Assembly: GCA_026419785.1 (NCBI GenBank)
Contig: JAODTK010005565.1
Coordinates: forward strand, 1 to 64,000
Length of the DNA stretch: 64,000 nucleotides
DNA from: Sclerodactyla briareus
Lineage: Eukaryota; Echinodermata; Holothuroidea; Dendrochirotida; Sclerodactylidae
Reading direction: 5' to 3'
Below the pieces are notes generated by a model. The model searched no databases, had not been told where the DNA came from, and worked only from the letters and a program-made list of their open reading frames with translations. Positions 38,481-50,750 of the stretch are shown in pieces; the first letter of the stretch is position 1; each line of letters opens with the position of its first letter. A program made the position numbers and the translations under genes.

Positions 38481-40130
38481 CGGGGTTGCCTCAACCCTAG
38501 TGGCGTAAGTGATCGTAGGGAAATTTCTTCCTTGGAAGGGGGCGGCGGGCGGGGCGTGGGTGTTTGGTTTAAGATTGAGGAAAAAAGTGGGCGATGAATG
38601 GCAGAACGTAAACGGATTTTCTAACCCAGGAATGTCACGCAACATAGCGTGCAATGTTGTGCTCTGAACACATTCCATCACCAGTCAAGTCATGGGGGTA
38701 CCGAACGCAAGAGTGTCATCGTGGGGCCAGTGGTGACACCGGTGACAACACCGAACCCTGGGAACACCGACCCCTGGCAGTCAACGAACCCTGGAACTCG
38801 AACCATTGGGACAACAACCATTTGATAATCGCACTTGCGCCACGAACGCCCGATGTACCCCCATGACGCCGACGTGACCCACGCCGCCACCCCCCAACGT
38901 ACTTTGATATACATCTATTCCCGCCGACTTGTTTTCAATCATGTAATGAATATTTTCTTTGATTCCTTTCCGAGGCAACAGGAATCTATGCAGTCATGCC
39001 CCGTGCATATGTGTGTGTGTGTGTGTGTCTGTGTGTGTGTGTGATCAGTAGTGGTGTAGAGCACTTCTATCATACGCTCCAGTTATGTCCCATGTAGTGT
39101 GAAACAGCCTCTGCTGATGGTGTCTTTAAGTGGCCCGGGGGTACTGTGGTGTTTAGTTATTACTCAATGCAAATAAATAGATGGCTCATACATGCCATGC
39201 TGTTTGACAAATGAAGTTGACAATTGGATGAAAAAAAACATAAATAGCAAATTATTTTGATTTGACTGCTTAATGTTAAATTCTCAATTATCAAAAATAT
39301 TGATTGCTTGTTGTTAAACACCATAGGACAATGTTATATGAGACCAGTGTAACCTGTAACCTCCCCACCCCTCACCAGTCATGAAAAAACTTGACCGCAC
39401 AGTGCCACTCACCAATATCCCCACTCCCCCCCCCCTCCCCCCTTTTCCCGCTTGATAGGTTAAGGTGGTATTTTTCTGTTGCCTCCTGTGCAGGGGGCCA
39501 ACTCTCTCAAAATCCACTTCTCGTTAGCAGGAATTCATATACCATATATATGAACAGGGTTACTCAACAATTGATGTTGCTTTATCAACATGATAACGCA
39601 CTCCGTCCTCATACCGCGGTCGGGGCTGCGCCCTCGTGCATCGCTTCAATCGACCCCCAGTAGTGCATATCCCGTGGCTAAAACACGCTCGACTCTTGAT
39701 CAACCCCTAATTAATGTTCATTACCATTCACCATCCTATAAAAAAAATCACCCACTGTAACTGTACATACCAGAACTGTGAAACGTTTAGAAAAATGTAA
39801 ATACATCAGCATTATACAAATCAAACAGTAAATGCTACCTTTCTTATCACGTAAACTTTCGTACGTAACATTCATACATAACATACTTGTATTTCACCGA
39901 GTAACCCTCTGTTATACGTATTTATAACAATTTTCATTAACAAACCATATTAATAATATTATTAAAACAACCTATCAGTCGTCCCTCTTTCATTTTGTCA
40001 GTCACATAACAAAATATGCTTTCAAAAGGTAACCTCATCTTGGATTCTATACTTATCAAATAAGAAACAAACTACTCTGCAACAGATGCCACCAGAAATA
40101 ACAGATATCTAATCACCTGGTGGCAAATAG
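38481..40130. other. Gene-free stretch
   Basis: It includes a copy of the GGAATCTATGCAGTCATG lead plus a (GT)n run at about 38980-39045, which elsewhere introduces the AGGTCA repeat. Poly(C) runs lie near 39426-39441. Nothing coding is supported. Confidence 0.45.
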
Positions 40131-40477
40131 ATGCCCTGGGCTTTGTTCCTGTCTGGGAAAGAGTGGTGCACCGAATGCAGTAAATATAGGGAATTGCACT
40201 TCTGTCAGTATCTGGCAAAGTTTTTAAAGGATTTTCCACTTGAACGAAATTCCCTCATCTCCTTGAGCATAAGCTTCCTGACAGTCTGGTTTTCACACCA
40301 AAAAGTGTCCTGTCTGAGCAATGCGGAGTTTGGTCAGCTTTTTGTAACCTATGTCGACTTCCCCAAATTAGAGGCCTTCCGAACTTTTGTAAAGGGAAAC
40401 CCTCTGGAGAATCCCGAACAGCACAATGTGCCAAACACATCTTATGCAACCCGATATCAGTATTCATGCACTAAGCA
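40131..40477. other. Open stretch before the poly(G) run, unrecognised
   Basis: The plus-strand frame is open for about 115 codons before it enters the poly(G) run and reads as polyglycine. No conserved domain is recognisable and a minus-strand frame also spans the area. I do not call a gene here. Confidence 0.25.
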
Positions 40478-40779
<302 letters not shown>

Positions 40780-40803
40780 CTTTTGGGACGCGCCGCCCCC
40801 GGT

Positions 40804-40960
40804 AAGGAAAGGAGAAGAAGGAATGGGGAAAAAGAAGAAGAAGGGGAGGAGGGAAAGAGAGAGAGAAAAAAGGAACCGGAAGGAAGAGTAGCAAAAAGGA
40901 AAGGGAAAGAGAAGTGAGAGAGGGGAATAGTGGGGAAAATAAGGAGGAATGAAACGTAGG
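40804..40960 (+). repeat. Polypurine tract next to the poly(G) run
   Basis: Nearly all bases are A or G on the plus strand (GGAAAGGAGAAGAAGG-type sequence) for about 155 bp, directly following the poly(G) run and a short GACGCGCCGCCCCC spacer. Confidence 0.85.
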
Positions 40961-41631
40961 TGAATCATATACGCAACTAAAACATGTCGAAAAATGTTCC
41001 CACGATTTTAGCACTAGCCCGCCCCTTCACTACGCCCCATCTATCAACCTATATATCAAACCCTATAGATAAGACTAGCTAAAAATGCATGCTCAGAAAT
41101 GTCCTCGCCATCACTACTCTAAATACAAATCCCCCCCCCCCCAACTTGCTGCCCAGTCAGTGTCGTTAAATCATCAACTTCCGACATCTCGGATAAACAT
41201 TTTCGGCGCGGCCCCGGGAGCCTTCCCCCCCCCCCCCCTCCCAACTACAGTCATTCATCTATTGGGGATCATGATGATTCGATGGATCCGCCACATACCC
41301 ACTATGAGACATTAGTTGAATTCAATTTTGACGAAAATAATGTTGACATCCTTGTCGAAAGGTGGACATATTCTGCTCCATGAAAGCAGCCGTGCTGCAA
41401 ATCCACTTCCCACTGATCAAGTTGTTAACAATGCCTACATAACTATGCAACTCACTGACGCAGATGCGTTCTTGTTTTTTGTGACACATGCATTAGCGAT
41501 ATCGTGTGGACAGAGCGGGAAGGGGTGGTAGGAGGGTAGAGGATTCTAGCGGAAGGACTGTATCAGTTACGTCACGTCTAGGTGGAAAATATCAAGGCAG
41601 TCCTTCCGATTTTACAACACTTTTACATTCA
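40961..41631. other. Gene-free stretch with a small inverted repeat
   Basis: Poly(C) runs lie near 41131-41142 and 41226-41238. CGGAAGGACTG at about 41550 is matched by CAGTCCTTCCG at about 41599, forming an 11-bp perfect inverted repeat around 38 bp. Confidence 0.5.
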
Positions 41632-43260
41632 TATTATTTTTTTATTTTTTATTTCAAGCCATTTATATAGCGCCTTTCCAAAAGATCAAAGCGCTGTACA
41701 AAATAAAGATGTTCCAAAAATACAGTAATACGTGTATAAAAATACATAAAACACGATGAAAACAGTTAAAATAGGTACTCAGACGGAAAAAGAAAAAACA
41801 TTGCAACATTTGGCGCTGCAGAATCCGGAGATTTCAGAGCATTCCACATCTCGGACCAATCAACCGAGAGGATTGTCAACCGATACACAGTCCTATGGCT
41901 GTGAGGCAAGACGAGTACGTCGCTATTGATCTGAGACCGGTCGGCCCGATTTGTAGTGGTGATTAGGCCTCCAGTAAGCTGGGCGAAAGATTATTATACC
42001 ATTTAACACCATGAATAAATCTTAAAAGTGATGCGTTGTTCAATGGCAACCAGTGCAACTCGCGGAGGAGTGGAGCTGCTGAGGTCGTTCTACAACCGAT
42101 ATATGAAACGCGCAGCGCGATTCTGCAGAGTTTGCAAACGACGTAAATCATACGAGGAAATAGCTGTCAGAAGTGATTGCATAATCAAGTCTGGAGAGTA
42201 TCAGAGATCTAACTGTATGAGAACAAGTAGAACGGTCAATAGAGCGACGGACCCTGTATAAAATAAATTACGTATTGACAATTAATATTTCTGCACAAGG
42301 TATTAACATGGTTTTATTGCGCGGTTATTATAAAAACCACACCTAATTCTTGACAGTTGCAGAAGAATTGCTCGCAAATGTCTTATCACTCGAGGAGGTT
42401 GTTCGTTTGCCTAGGTGATGAGATCAACGAAAGCTCTGTTTTCGTGTCATTCAGCTATTCAGCTATTCAGCTTATTGTCTCGCCTCGCATCCATGATCGC
42501 ACTTCACGAATACAATCTGTGAGCCGCAATTTAGCTGCAGCAGTGCCAGCCTCACAATTAGGATTAAAACTTGTATAGAGCTGAATATCATCTGCATACA
42601 TATGATAGTCAACACGAAAACGCCGTATGAATGTTTTTACGGCTTAATTAGACAGTGAAAAAGGGTGGGGCGGCAATCGACCCCTGGGGCACACCATTAT
42701 GCAAATCATAGATGTCAGAGTAATCACCAGAAACATGTACCCTATTCGTACAATCGCTTAGATAACTCTCCACCCAAGAAATAGCCGAGTCTCTAATACT
42801 AAAATCATACGCATATCGTTGATTAAAACTCTATGATCAATAGTATCAAATGCTGATGAGAGATCAAGGAGGACAAGAACAACTGTCCTCCACGATCTAG
42901 CTCACAAAGGATGTCACTTTTGACTTTGAGAAGAGCCTTTTCCAACAGCGACTTCGAGCTCTCTTATAGGCGGACGGATATTCATCAGAAAGGCACTTGA
43001 CCTTTGATATGATCCTTGAAGGTGGACACGGCTGGATACTCTAATATCTTACCCAGGGTGGGAAGATTAGAAACAGGCCTGTAATTATTCAAAACAGAAG
43101 GGTCAAGACGATTTCTTCAGGGATGAATGCGAGGAGTACTGAGGGCAACGGACCCAAAACCTATACGAATTATTAATGATGGAAGTTAGATTGGAAGTTG
43201 AGGGTCAATGCAGCGTTTGAGTAATGCGTTATGTAACTGCATAGGTGAATCCAACTCCCT
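41632..43260 (-). mobile_element. Decayed CR1/L2-group LINE, reverse transcriptase and 3' tail
   Basis: Read on the minus strand, translated fragments in shifting frames give the ordered landmarks of a non-LTR reverse transcriptase. The first is LNNYRPVSNLPTLGKILE (plus 43040-43092). Then come FDTIDHRV (42825-42850), GVPQGS (42679-42696) and the catalytic YADD in YADDIQLYTSF (42587-42598). A C-terminal LLRELHWLPLN segment lies near 42038-42067. The element ends with GGCGCTATATAAATGGCTTG and an A-rich tail (41636-41680). The copy is 5'-truncated, as is usual for LINEs, and carries several frameshifts and stops, so it is inactive. The motif wording and tail fit the CR1/L2 assemblage; the exact clade is inference. 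Confidence 0.85.
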
Positions 43261-43599
43261 GTTAGGGGGGACAACACGGGGTTTTATATTCTCATTTTTT
43301 GGGAGACGTTTTCCCGCATCCACTATCCATGACGACAGATAGATTCCTCTGATTCGTCAAGGAATCAAAAGAGGTTCGTAATTCATAAGAAGACGGAGGT
43401 TTGATATCCATAATAAAGCGAATTGTGTCGTAATTTAACATCAAATAATAAGGTTAGTTGTTCATAATAGAACAGAAGCTTTCGTACTCCTAATCGACAA
43501 GAAGGTTCGATATCATGATAGGACAAAAGGTTCGATGCCTATACGCGCCTGACCTACCAATTCACACCACGAATTTGATCCGGACGAAGTTCCAGAGGA
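43261..43599 (+). repeat. TTCATAAT array remnant
   Basis: Diverged units such as GGTTCGTAATTCATAAGAAG, TTGTTCATAATAGAACAG and GGTTCGATATCATGATAGG from about 43370 to 43540 correspond to the array at 38090. Confidence 0.6.
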
Positions 43600-45117
43600 A
43601 GCTATGCAGTCATGACAAGTGTTGTGGTGTGGTGTGATGTATGTGTGTGGTGGGTGTGTGTAAATTGACGACTGCTTGTAAACACGATAAAGGTTTCGAA
43701 CCCCACGGGGAATGATAAGCTCATACTGTGGTTCACCATAATGAATACATGAACCCTATGGTTTTGGGGTTAGGTCAAAATTCATCTGAGGTCAAAAGCT
43801 GTAAACCTTGTAAACACATAAGCCAGAATGGTTGGTCTGACAGGTTTTGAAGTTTGGTGTGTCGCTTTTCTTATGGGGAGCACAGCCCCCTATCATTTTT
43901 GGTATTAGGTCAGGGGTAATTTTGAGTCAAAAAAATAGAAAAATGTGAAAAGTCAAGAGTTTGGCCAATGTTGAATTGTAAAACCACGATAAACTCGAAC
44001 CCCGCCTGAGGATGAAGCATCATACTTGTAGTGTGTTCGCCATGATGAGTACATGAACCCTATATTTGGGTCAGGGTCCAGAGGTCATCTGAGGTTCAGC
44101 CATAGGTCAATGGCTGAAAATCCGAAATCAGTGTGGAGCTTTCTTTCAAGAGTATTAGGAACCCTTAATGATTGGTGGGGGAGAAACGGGAAAGGTACAG
44201 GTGGTATGTGCCATATGAGCTTGGTGCCAATCTTCCATTGTCTCTGTCTAGTTATAGGTTGTCAGAAAGAGTCAAGGAATCACTAACCGTTTGGCTTCTG
44301 GTGCTGGCTTATACCTATATTACTCACCAACTTCCACCCCCTCTCGCCAACGAGAATAATCCCTAAGACCGCTTACGCCACTTAGGGTTGAGGCAACCCC
44401 GATTATGAATTCACCAACCTTTTTTCTATTATGAATACCGGAACCTTTAATCCGTGACTCCGGGGAAAGCAATGCCAGTGGACAGTGTGTGTATGGTGTG
44501 CGTGCAGTGACGCTTAGCTTTGCTATAACACGGATAAGTCGGCCACACTGACATATGAATGTAGTCGTACTTGGTCTATGAGTTACCAAAACTGAGTACA
44601 TGATCCCTTTGTTTCGGTGGTTCACGGTCAAGGCATCACGAGGTAGAGAGAGGGGTCAAGTCCGAAAAGCAGGTGAAACACGATAATGTCCACCGATTGG
44701 CCTGATCCGAGTTTTTGGAATGAAAAATATGAATTGTGAGAAATGATCATTGGGGAAAAATTTAATTTGTCGACACGATACCTCGTTCCACTGGATGGAT
44801 AAAGCCCATACTTGGGTGTGGGTTTCCCCTAAGAGTTGTAACCCAGGTTTCGAGGCAGGTCAAAGGTCGTCTGAGGTCAACAGAGGTCAAAGTTTAGAAC
44901 CTTTCCAAAAACGTGAAGTCCAGAATGCTTCAATCACTCTGAAACTTGAAATGACAGCTCTCGTATGGGAAGTGAAGTTAATGAGTCTCTAATGATTTGG
45001 TGTAAAATGTGGGTCAAATTCGAAGGAAATTGTTAAATGTTGAAAAGGTGATATTTTCATTTGTGAGCACGATAACTCAAGCCACCGAGATGTAGAAGCG
45101 ATATGTGGTACTAGTAG
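43600..45117 (+). repeat. AGGTCA-rich dispersed repeat, copy 3 (multi-unit)
   Basis: It begins with TTCCAGAGGAAGCTATGCAGTCATGACA and a TG-rich run, then alternating half-units with CTTGTAAACACGATAA, CGAACCCC, CCATAATGAATACATGAACCCTAT and AGGTCAAA. An AGGTCA cluster lies at about 44858-44892. The segment 44362-44450 within it is an inverted TTCATAAT array end, so the block is composite. It is non-coding throughout. Confidence 0.7.
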
Positions 45118-45900
45118 GTGGGTTCCCTATAATGTAAAAAGATTCTATTGATTTGGTCTGTGGTTAAGGTTGAAGGGTTTCATACTCTGGTAAAATATCC
45201 GATAGCTATTGTAGTAGGTCATAGTCATTTTTGTCATAGTTATTTTGTGGACCTAGGTGCTATGTTCTCGGCTGAATGGATGCTCTCGGGGTTGCTTTAA
45301 AGGAGCATGTAGTATGTTTCAACCACCGATCTTAGAGGTAAAAGAAGCAAATCCAGTGAGCGAGTAAGACAGCAAAGTTCTATAGGCATAGTGCATAGGT
45401 GGTACCGGATATGGGTTCCCTTTCCGTTTATTGTGCAAGATTTCCATTGATTTGGGTCAGGTCTACAGGTTAAAGGGTTTCCATAGTATGGTAGATATTC
45501 GATAAGTATTAGTATTAGGGTCAAGAGTCGTTATATTGTGGGATAAGGCCATGTGCGAACAGATACATTTTTTTTAAGCCGGCCGATCCCATTTTGTGGC
45601 GGCAACAGATACATTTTTTCTAAGTCGCCCGCGATCAACATTTTCTCCAAAATAGAAATTGATTTGATGTGATGTTGTAATTTGACTGGAAGTTCCTTCT
45701 TGTAGATGAGGGGTGGTATGAAACGATGGCATTTCATTTTCAATATCATTGATGCCTATTCTGGCTGAATGGAAGCTCTCTGGTTGTTTCAGGGATTTAG
45801 TATGTTAAACAAAACCTGATCTTAGAGGTCTTAAGAGAGCAAATTTCCAGTAAGCAAGTAATGACAGCAAATCTATAGACATATAGAGGTGATATAGTTC
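45118..45900 (+). repeat. Tandem duplication with an insertion in the second copy
   Basis: Copy 1 (45118-45410) and copy 2 (45411-45900) share GGGTTCCCT, a TTGATTTGG word, AAGGGTTTC, the CGATA region, GGCTGAATGG, GATCTTAGAGGT and GACAGCAAA. The offset grows from about 293 bp at the start to about 487 bp at GGCTGAATGG, so copy 2 contains roughly 194 extra bp (about 45541-45740). That extra DNA itself contains a 45-bp direct duplication of ACAGATACATTTTTT. Confidence 0.7.
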
Positions 45901-48323
45901 CATTCAGCCCTAAGGTTTTACCTTCCTAATGAATGGCACTATTCAGTGACAAGCCCAAATTCCCAATTCATTGGGACAGACTGTGACCATGTCAACCAAT
46001 GGATTACCAACAACCAAATGACGGTGGGAATGTGACTAATTTAGAAATTGAAATAAATCATGCAAATTAGGCCACTACTTGCTTTCAGTGACACTTCGCA
46101 AATATTTTGATATCTCACGGGCCCAACGGGGGACCGCACTCGATACGTTTGAGAAAACCAATGCGCTTCTTATAAAATTAGGCCGCTAGTAGACATTGAG
46201 GACCTCCATGTGACCCAAAAAAATGGTGAACTGTTGGGAATGAAGACAATACCAACCATGTTTAATGAACATTCGAAAAAAAAATTTTTTTCGGACACAT
46301 TCAGAAATACTTAAGACTGATTTTTCATTAAATAGTTCATATATTATTTGTTCTTCGAACATACAAACATGTATACACAGTAATGGAGGAATACAAGATG
46401 AAGAAAGCTTTTGTAAATATTAAAAACATCTCCACATTTTTAAAACGATTCTGCCACAGTTTAACTCAGTATTTAATAGGCGTGAATTTGAATGATAACA
46501 TCACGAGAACATCAATTCAATTCATCAAACTGTCAACCGGGCCGTCATTTGACGGGACCATACGGCATTGCTAGTCAAGCGCGGAGGAGAAACTTAAAGG
46601 CGCTCAACGAGCGGGACCTAGAATCAGGATTGTTTCTAATATTTATGGATCAGAAGAAAGGCCAGAGATCCCTTGTTGGTAAATCATGTGTGCAAATTCG
46701 ATGGAAAGTGACTGATCATATCGATCATGCCATACCGTGACAATACTTGGAATCCAATAAAAACTGCCGTAAGGTGCCTGTATGTGACGTGCTCGTGTGC
46801 CAAGTCCGAACAGCTGTTAACAAAACAACCTCGGGCTGATGTAACTGGTCTATATCGGCTTGACTGACGGTTCGTGCAGTTTCGGGAGGACCGTCGATTA
46901 TGATAATGACTTTCTAATTTATAAGATCCGATAGTGTAGTGATCTACTTTGAAAAGTGGAATCTCCAATATGAAACGATAAACAAAGTTTCAGTCGTGTA
47001 TCTTCGAGGGGGGGGGGAAACAATAATTGGGCATCGGACGCCCAATCAACCCCAACAAATTACTAAAGAATAACGAACTAGTTATACATCATGACATTCA
47101 GGTTTCGCGATTACACACCAAATTTGCTATAAAGTGTAAATTCTGAAAATTGCTTGAAAAATGGTTTTCCGGTGGGAAGTAGGGGCGAAGTGTGGTATAA
47201 CACGAGCACGTGAACACTGTAATAAAGCAACTGGCAAACACAAACACCTGTCAGGCAAATACTAGGAGAACGTTCCACTTGGCACAAACATACATCAAGC
47301 CGAAAGCAAGGAAATTTGGGTCTTCATACGCCAGTAATCTTTGAACTTGTTGACACATGACCTGAATTCGTTGGGGGTCAGATGAGTGGGGGGAAGAGGG
47401 TAGGGAGAGTGTAAGGCCCCAATTACCGCCCCCATGGTACGCAATGCAGTATGTTCAGCTTCACCACCAAAACCAAAGAGATCAGTGTAGTGATTTCAGA
47501 GTTAATGGTATCAAGTCGCACAGGGTCGCTCAGGCGCCAGCGTTAAAGACAGCCTCCATATCCAAGACACATCGAAATATCTTTGACCCCATGTAACTTA
47601 TCTAATGTTGCAGATTTTGCAACAAAGCAAGCACTCTATTGCTAATGTGATAACGGCACACACGGTTGATTTGTTATCATGTGTTCTGCAGAGTGCATAT
47701 ACGGCATTCGATAAGCCAGTGGAAAACGAGACAGTTTATCCCGTAATTACCAGATTCTCACAGGAGCTGCAATAATTCATCCCCGACGAATGTCGAGTAG
47801 CGTCTTCTGACAACAATAGAGGGGGATTGAAACTGTTTTTTTTTTTAACTTGATTGCTAACAATGCCACTAGCTGACCAGTGCAGTCACATGTACTGATG
47901 TAAATCTTCGGATGACCCTCCTATAAAGGATAATAACAAAATTCTAACAGCCAAGTTTGGAAATCCATTGTATGATCTGAACATTTTGTTGATAGATCAA
48001 GGGCAAAACCTTTCTTTCCTATTTGTTAGATTTTCAAATATGACCCTAAACAATAAAACAATACAAATCCCTAGATAGACATTGGACTAGTCTGTAACAC
48101 TGGGAATAGGCTTATTGAACAAATCACTTTTCAATACACAGACTTCATTGTCGCTCTTGGCAGACCCTTGAAAATCGTTAATCAAACATTTGATGTCTCT
48201 TTTGCTTTGTATTGTTGTTTGACCTTGTCCATCCAGTCGGACATACAATATACACATCTGTCACATTATTCAACTTTTCAAGAGATTCTGATAATATCTG
48301 GAAACATGAAACCGAGGTGGCGA
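45901..48323. other. Gene-free stretch
   Basis: No supportable coding exon is present. A reversed TATGCAAATTAGG word of the TAATTTGCATA repeat family lies at about 46062. A poly(G) run lies near 46988-46997. The stretch is immediately downstream of the last FReD exon, so it would hold that gene's 3' region. I see no clear polyadenylation context. Confidence 0.4.
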
Positions 48324-48627
48324 TCAAATAGTCGGTCGTAATTTTCAATCTCAGACGAAGCGGAGGAAGCATGTGTATACCCGAAGATGTTCTTGTCCGT
48401 TTGTTCCACCGGTATATCGCCATCTGAATGTTATAACGTGCCTTGGAGTTAGTGCCGCTTTCTTTGGTGCAAACATAAGCAGAAGAACTCATGTGTTTGA
48501 TCACACCAATCATCCGAGTACCACCTCCTCCTCTGTTTTCCTCTGCGCAGTTGAATGATCCGCACTCATCGTTGTCGCTGTCGTACGTGCTGAAAGCCTT
48601 CCCGTTAATATAATTCAAATGAGACGT
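48324..48627 (-). CDS. Fibrinogen-related domain gene, last exon (frame-broken)
   Basis: This exon encodes the C-terminal part of a fibrinogen-related domain, a fold used by ficolins, tachylectins and FREP-type secreted recognition proteins to bind sugars or acetyl groups. Visible are NGKAFSTYDSDND, which contains the conserved FSTYDxDND calcium-site region, then NCAEENRGG. One base out of frame follows WYSDDWC. The C-terminal KLRP with a TGA stop shortly after lies near 48324-48344, as at the usual end of the domain. The acceptor TATTCTTCAG precedes the exon. At least three single-base frame changes are needed to read it through, including within GGWWY and before NGK, so it is a pseudogene exon or carries assembly indels. 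Its size (about 100 codons) is normal. Confidence 0.7.
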
Positions 48628-50027
48628 CTGAAGAATACTGAGAACTTGTCATAGTCGGGCTCTACCAGTGGCGGTGGAATTGGGGGGGGGGGGGGGGGGT
48701 GCGGGGTGGGGATGGGGTTGGATCAGTCCTGAATGAAAGGATGAGGGACAAATTCATGGTAAGCCCCACCCCCCCTCCTCAATATTTACCACGACTCCCC
48801 CCGAATCGTATTCATTGGCCATTTTCCAGCTGCCTACTTGTTATCTGTCCGATGCACACGTATACTACATACACTAATGGGGTGCACTAATTGTCCGATG
48901 CACACGGATACAGCATATATGGGTGATCATTTTATTAAATTCCTCGGGGCCCGTCCCCTGGCTTATAGTCTTCTTTTGCACCGCAACTGCGTCTCCGCGC
49001 ATCCGTGAAAAGTGCCAGGCAGTGGGACGGGTACCAGTCGCAGAACCCAACTTCATCTTAGGCCAATGACTTGCCTTATTTCGTCTGTGCACGCTTGGGG
49101 TTGACCTGTGACCTATCGTTGTTTTAGCCATATTTGTGTACATTCCTTTTACGCTACATCATGATACAGATTATCACATATTGGCTCTTTTGGGGACTAT
49201 ACGATTTACGGTTAAGTTACCAATGGATGACAGATGATGACATTTGGTATTTTGGACTTCGGTAACTTCAACATTGGAGAAATCTATATCTCTGTTGTTT
49301 TCTGAAGAGTTGCAGTCGATCGAGGTAAAAAAAAAATGGGATGTGGGGGATGCGTCTGCGTAAGGATCACAGGAAGTGGTGGGGTGGGAGTGATGGGGAG
49401 CACAGGGCGACCATGAAGGGCGTATTTGCGGAACATTGCAGCCAGAGCAGTTAAACCATATTTAATTGATTATATGTGTTCCATGCCCCCTCATCGATAT
49501 ACAAATTAAAATGTTTTTACTGAATTTTACGTGCATTTGAGAAATTGCAGGCTTTAGACACCATATTTTACTGTTATTATTGCGCAGCATAAGGTAACTC
49601 CTGAAAGTGCCGTTTACGGCCATCTGGGGGTTTGAAAATCCCACAATTTTCGAGTACCATAACTCCCGCGCCCAAACCAAGGTTGTGCTCCGTTTAGGTA
49701 GTCTCCACACATTAAGCCCCACCCCCAATAATTTCCCACGTCCGCCGGGCATGGGCTCTATTATATGCGACTTTCAATGATATAAAACCCAATACATTAC
49801 CTAATCCATCCCAATTCTAAAAGAGAGATAAACTATACCAGACAACCAGCCAAACAGAAAATACCTTCCGAAACAGTGCACTGCTGCATATGAAACTCTG
49901 AGGATATGACATAGTGCGTTACAGTTAGAAAAAATGAATGACAGAAGTAGTGTGATATAATTTCTCAATTCAAACATTGTGTGGGCTCCTATTACCACCA
50001 GCACAACCACAAACCACCCTATACTAC
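48628..50027 (-). other. Inferred intron of the FReD gene
   Basis: About 1.4 kb separate the donor GGTACAG|GTAGTA of the middle exon from the acceptor TATTCTTCAG|AC of the last exon. The intron holds a poly(G) run at about 48679-48698 and a repeat-like stretch at 49470-49760. No domain-like coding sequence is seen inside. Confidence 0.55.
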
Positions 50028-50306
50028 CTGTACCTCCATGGAGTCGGCCGCTGACCGACAAACGGTAATGATCTTGTTCGTTTTTTCGCGATGCTGAATA
50101 GACCACTACTTCCCCATACATTGATGAATTTCCAGAATCTCTAGCATGTCGACTCGTATGGTTGTATTCTTTCTGTTCCCGTCAGTAATGAATTTTCTTC
50201 TCTTTCCCCAAGCCAAAAGCTCCCTCAGATATCCGATCTTCTCGGTAAGTCGTCCAGTTGCTGTAGAAGTTTGTCTGGTGTCTGTACCATGCGACGTTTG
50301 AAATAC
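50028..50306 (-). CDS. Fibrinogen-related domain gene, middle exon (frame-broken)
   Basis: Reading on the minus strand after an acceptor ending ACGCAG, fragments in different frames follow the FReD order. They are FKRRM, then NFYSNWTTYRE, a G-W-L-G-like stretch, then KFITDGNRKNTTIRVDM, and finally YRLSVSGRLHGGTG, ending at the donor CAG|GTAGTA. These match the central part of the domain (the RRMDG, NFYxxWxxYxxGFG, GEFWLG and YxLxVxG landmarks of the family). About 93 codons is the expected size for this region. Several single-base indels break the frame. Exon phase at the donor agrees with the next exon, which begins with a GD-S-like sequence. Confidence 0.7.
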
Positions 50307-50601
50307 CTGCGTAACATAACCCAAAACAAATACTAGTTGTGGTTTGACCGATGTTTGACGTTCAAACGGTTTGGGCTGTAATTGGTTATATTTTTACACA
50401 GGGCTGTATCCCATTGACGAGGTCGCTTTATCGTCCTATTACAACCAACTGTTCAATCATTTTATGGGAGACATCCTAGAGAGCCTGAGTAGCCTCCTGT
50501 AGATTATGTTCTTGGTTTTAAACATCATTGAAAAACAGCTCTGGCCACACATCGAAGCTATATATTGTTGTGTTGGAATGATATAAGTTAGGGGGACTCA
50601 C

Positions 50602-50750
50602 CGTCGCATCCCCACCGTTAGTGCTCCATTACACAGGAGACGTTAAACGCCTCGCCAGACCAGTTATCTGCTTGATGAGGTAGACTCCATCTCGCCTTTC
50701 ACCAGAGTATGGCACTCGTCCCAATCCGCGTAGATCCGCTCACAGAGCTT
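50602..50750 (-). CDS. Fibrinogen-related domain gene, first domain exon (frame-broken)
   Basis: Minus-strand fragments give DECHTL, RDGVYLIK and AFNVSCVMEH, then a glycine-rich NGG..T that ends at a donor ACG|GTGAGT (plus about 50602). This corresponds to the N-terminal part of the fibrinogen fold: the first cysteine, the SGVYxI strand, FxVxCxME and the GGGWT-V junction that continues into FKRRM of the next exon. The start of the exon was not pinned; 50750 is approximate. No signal-peptide or coiled-coil exon was recognised farther upstream. At least two frame changes are present. Confidence 0.6.
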
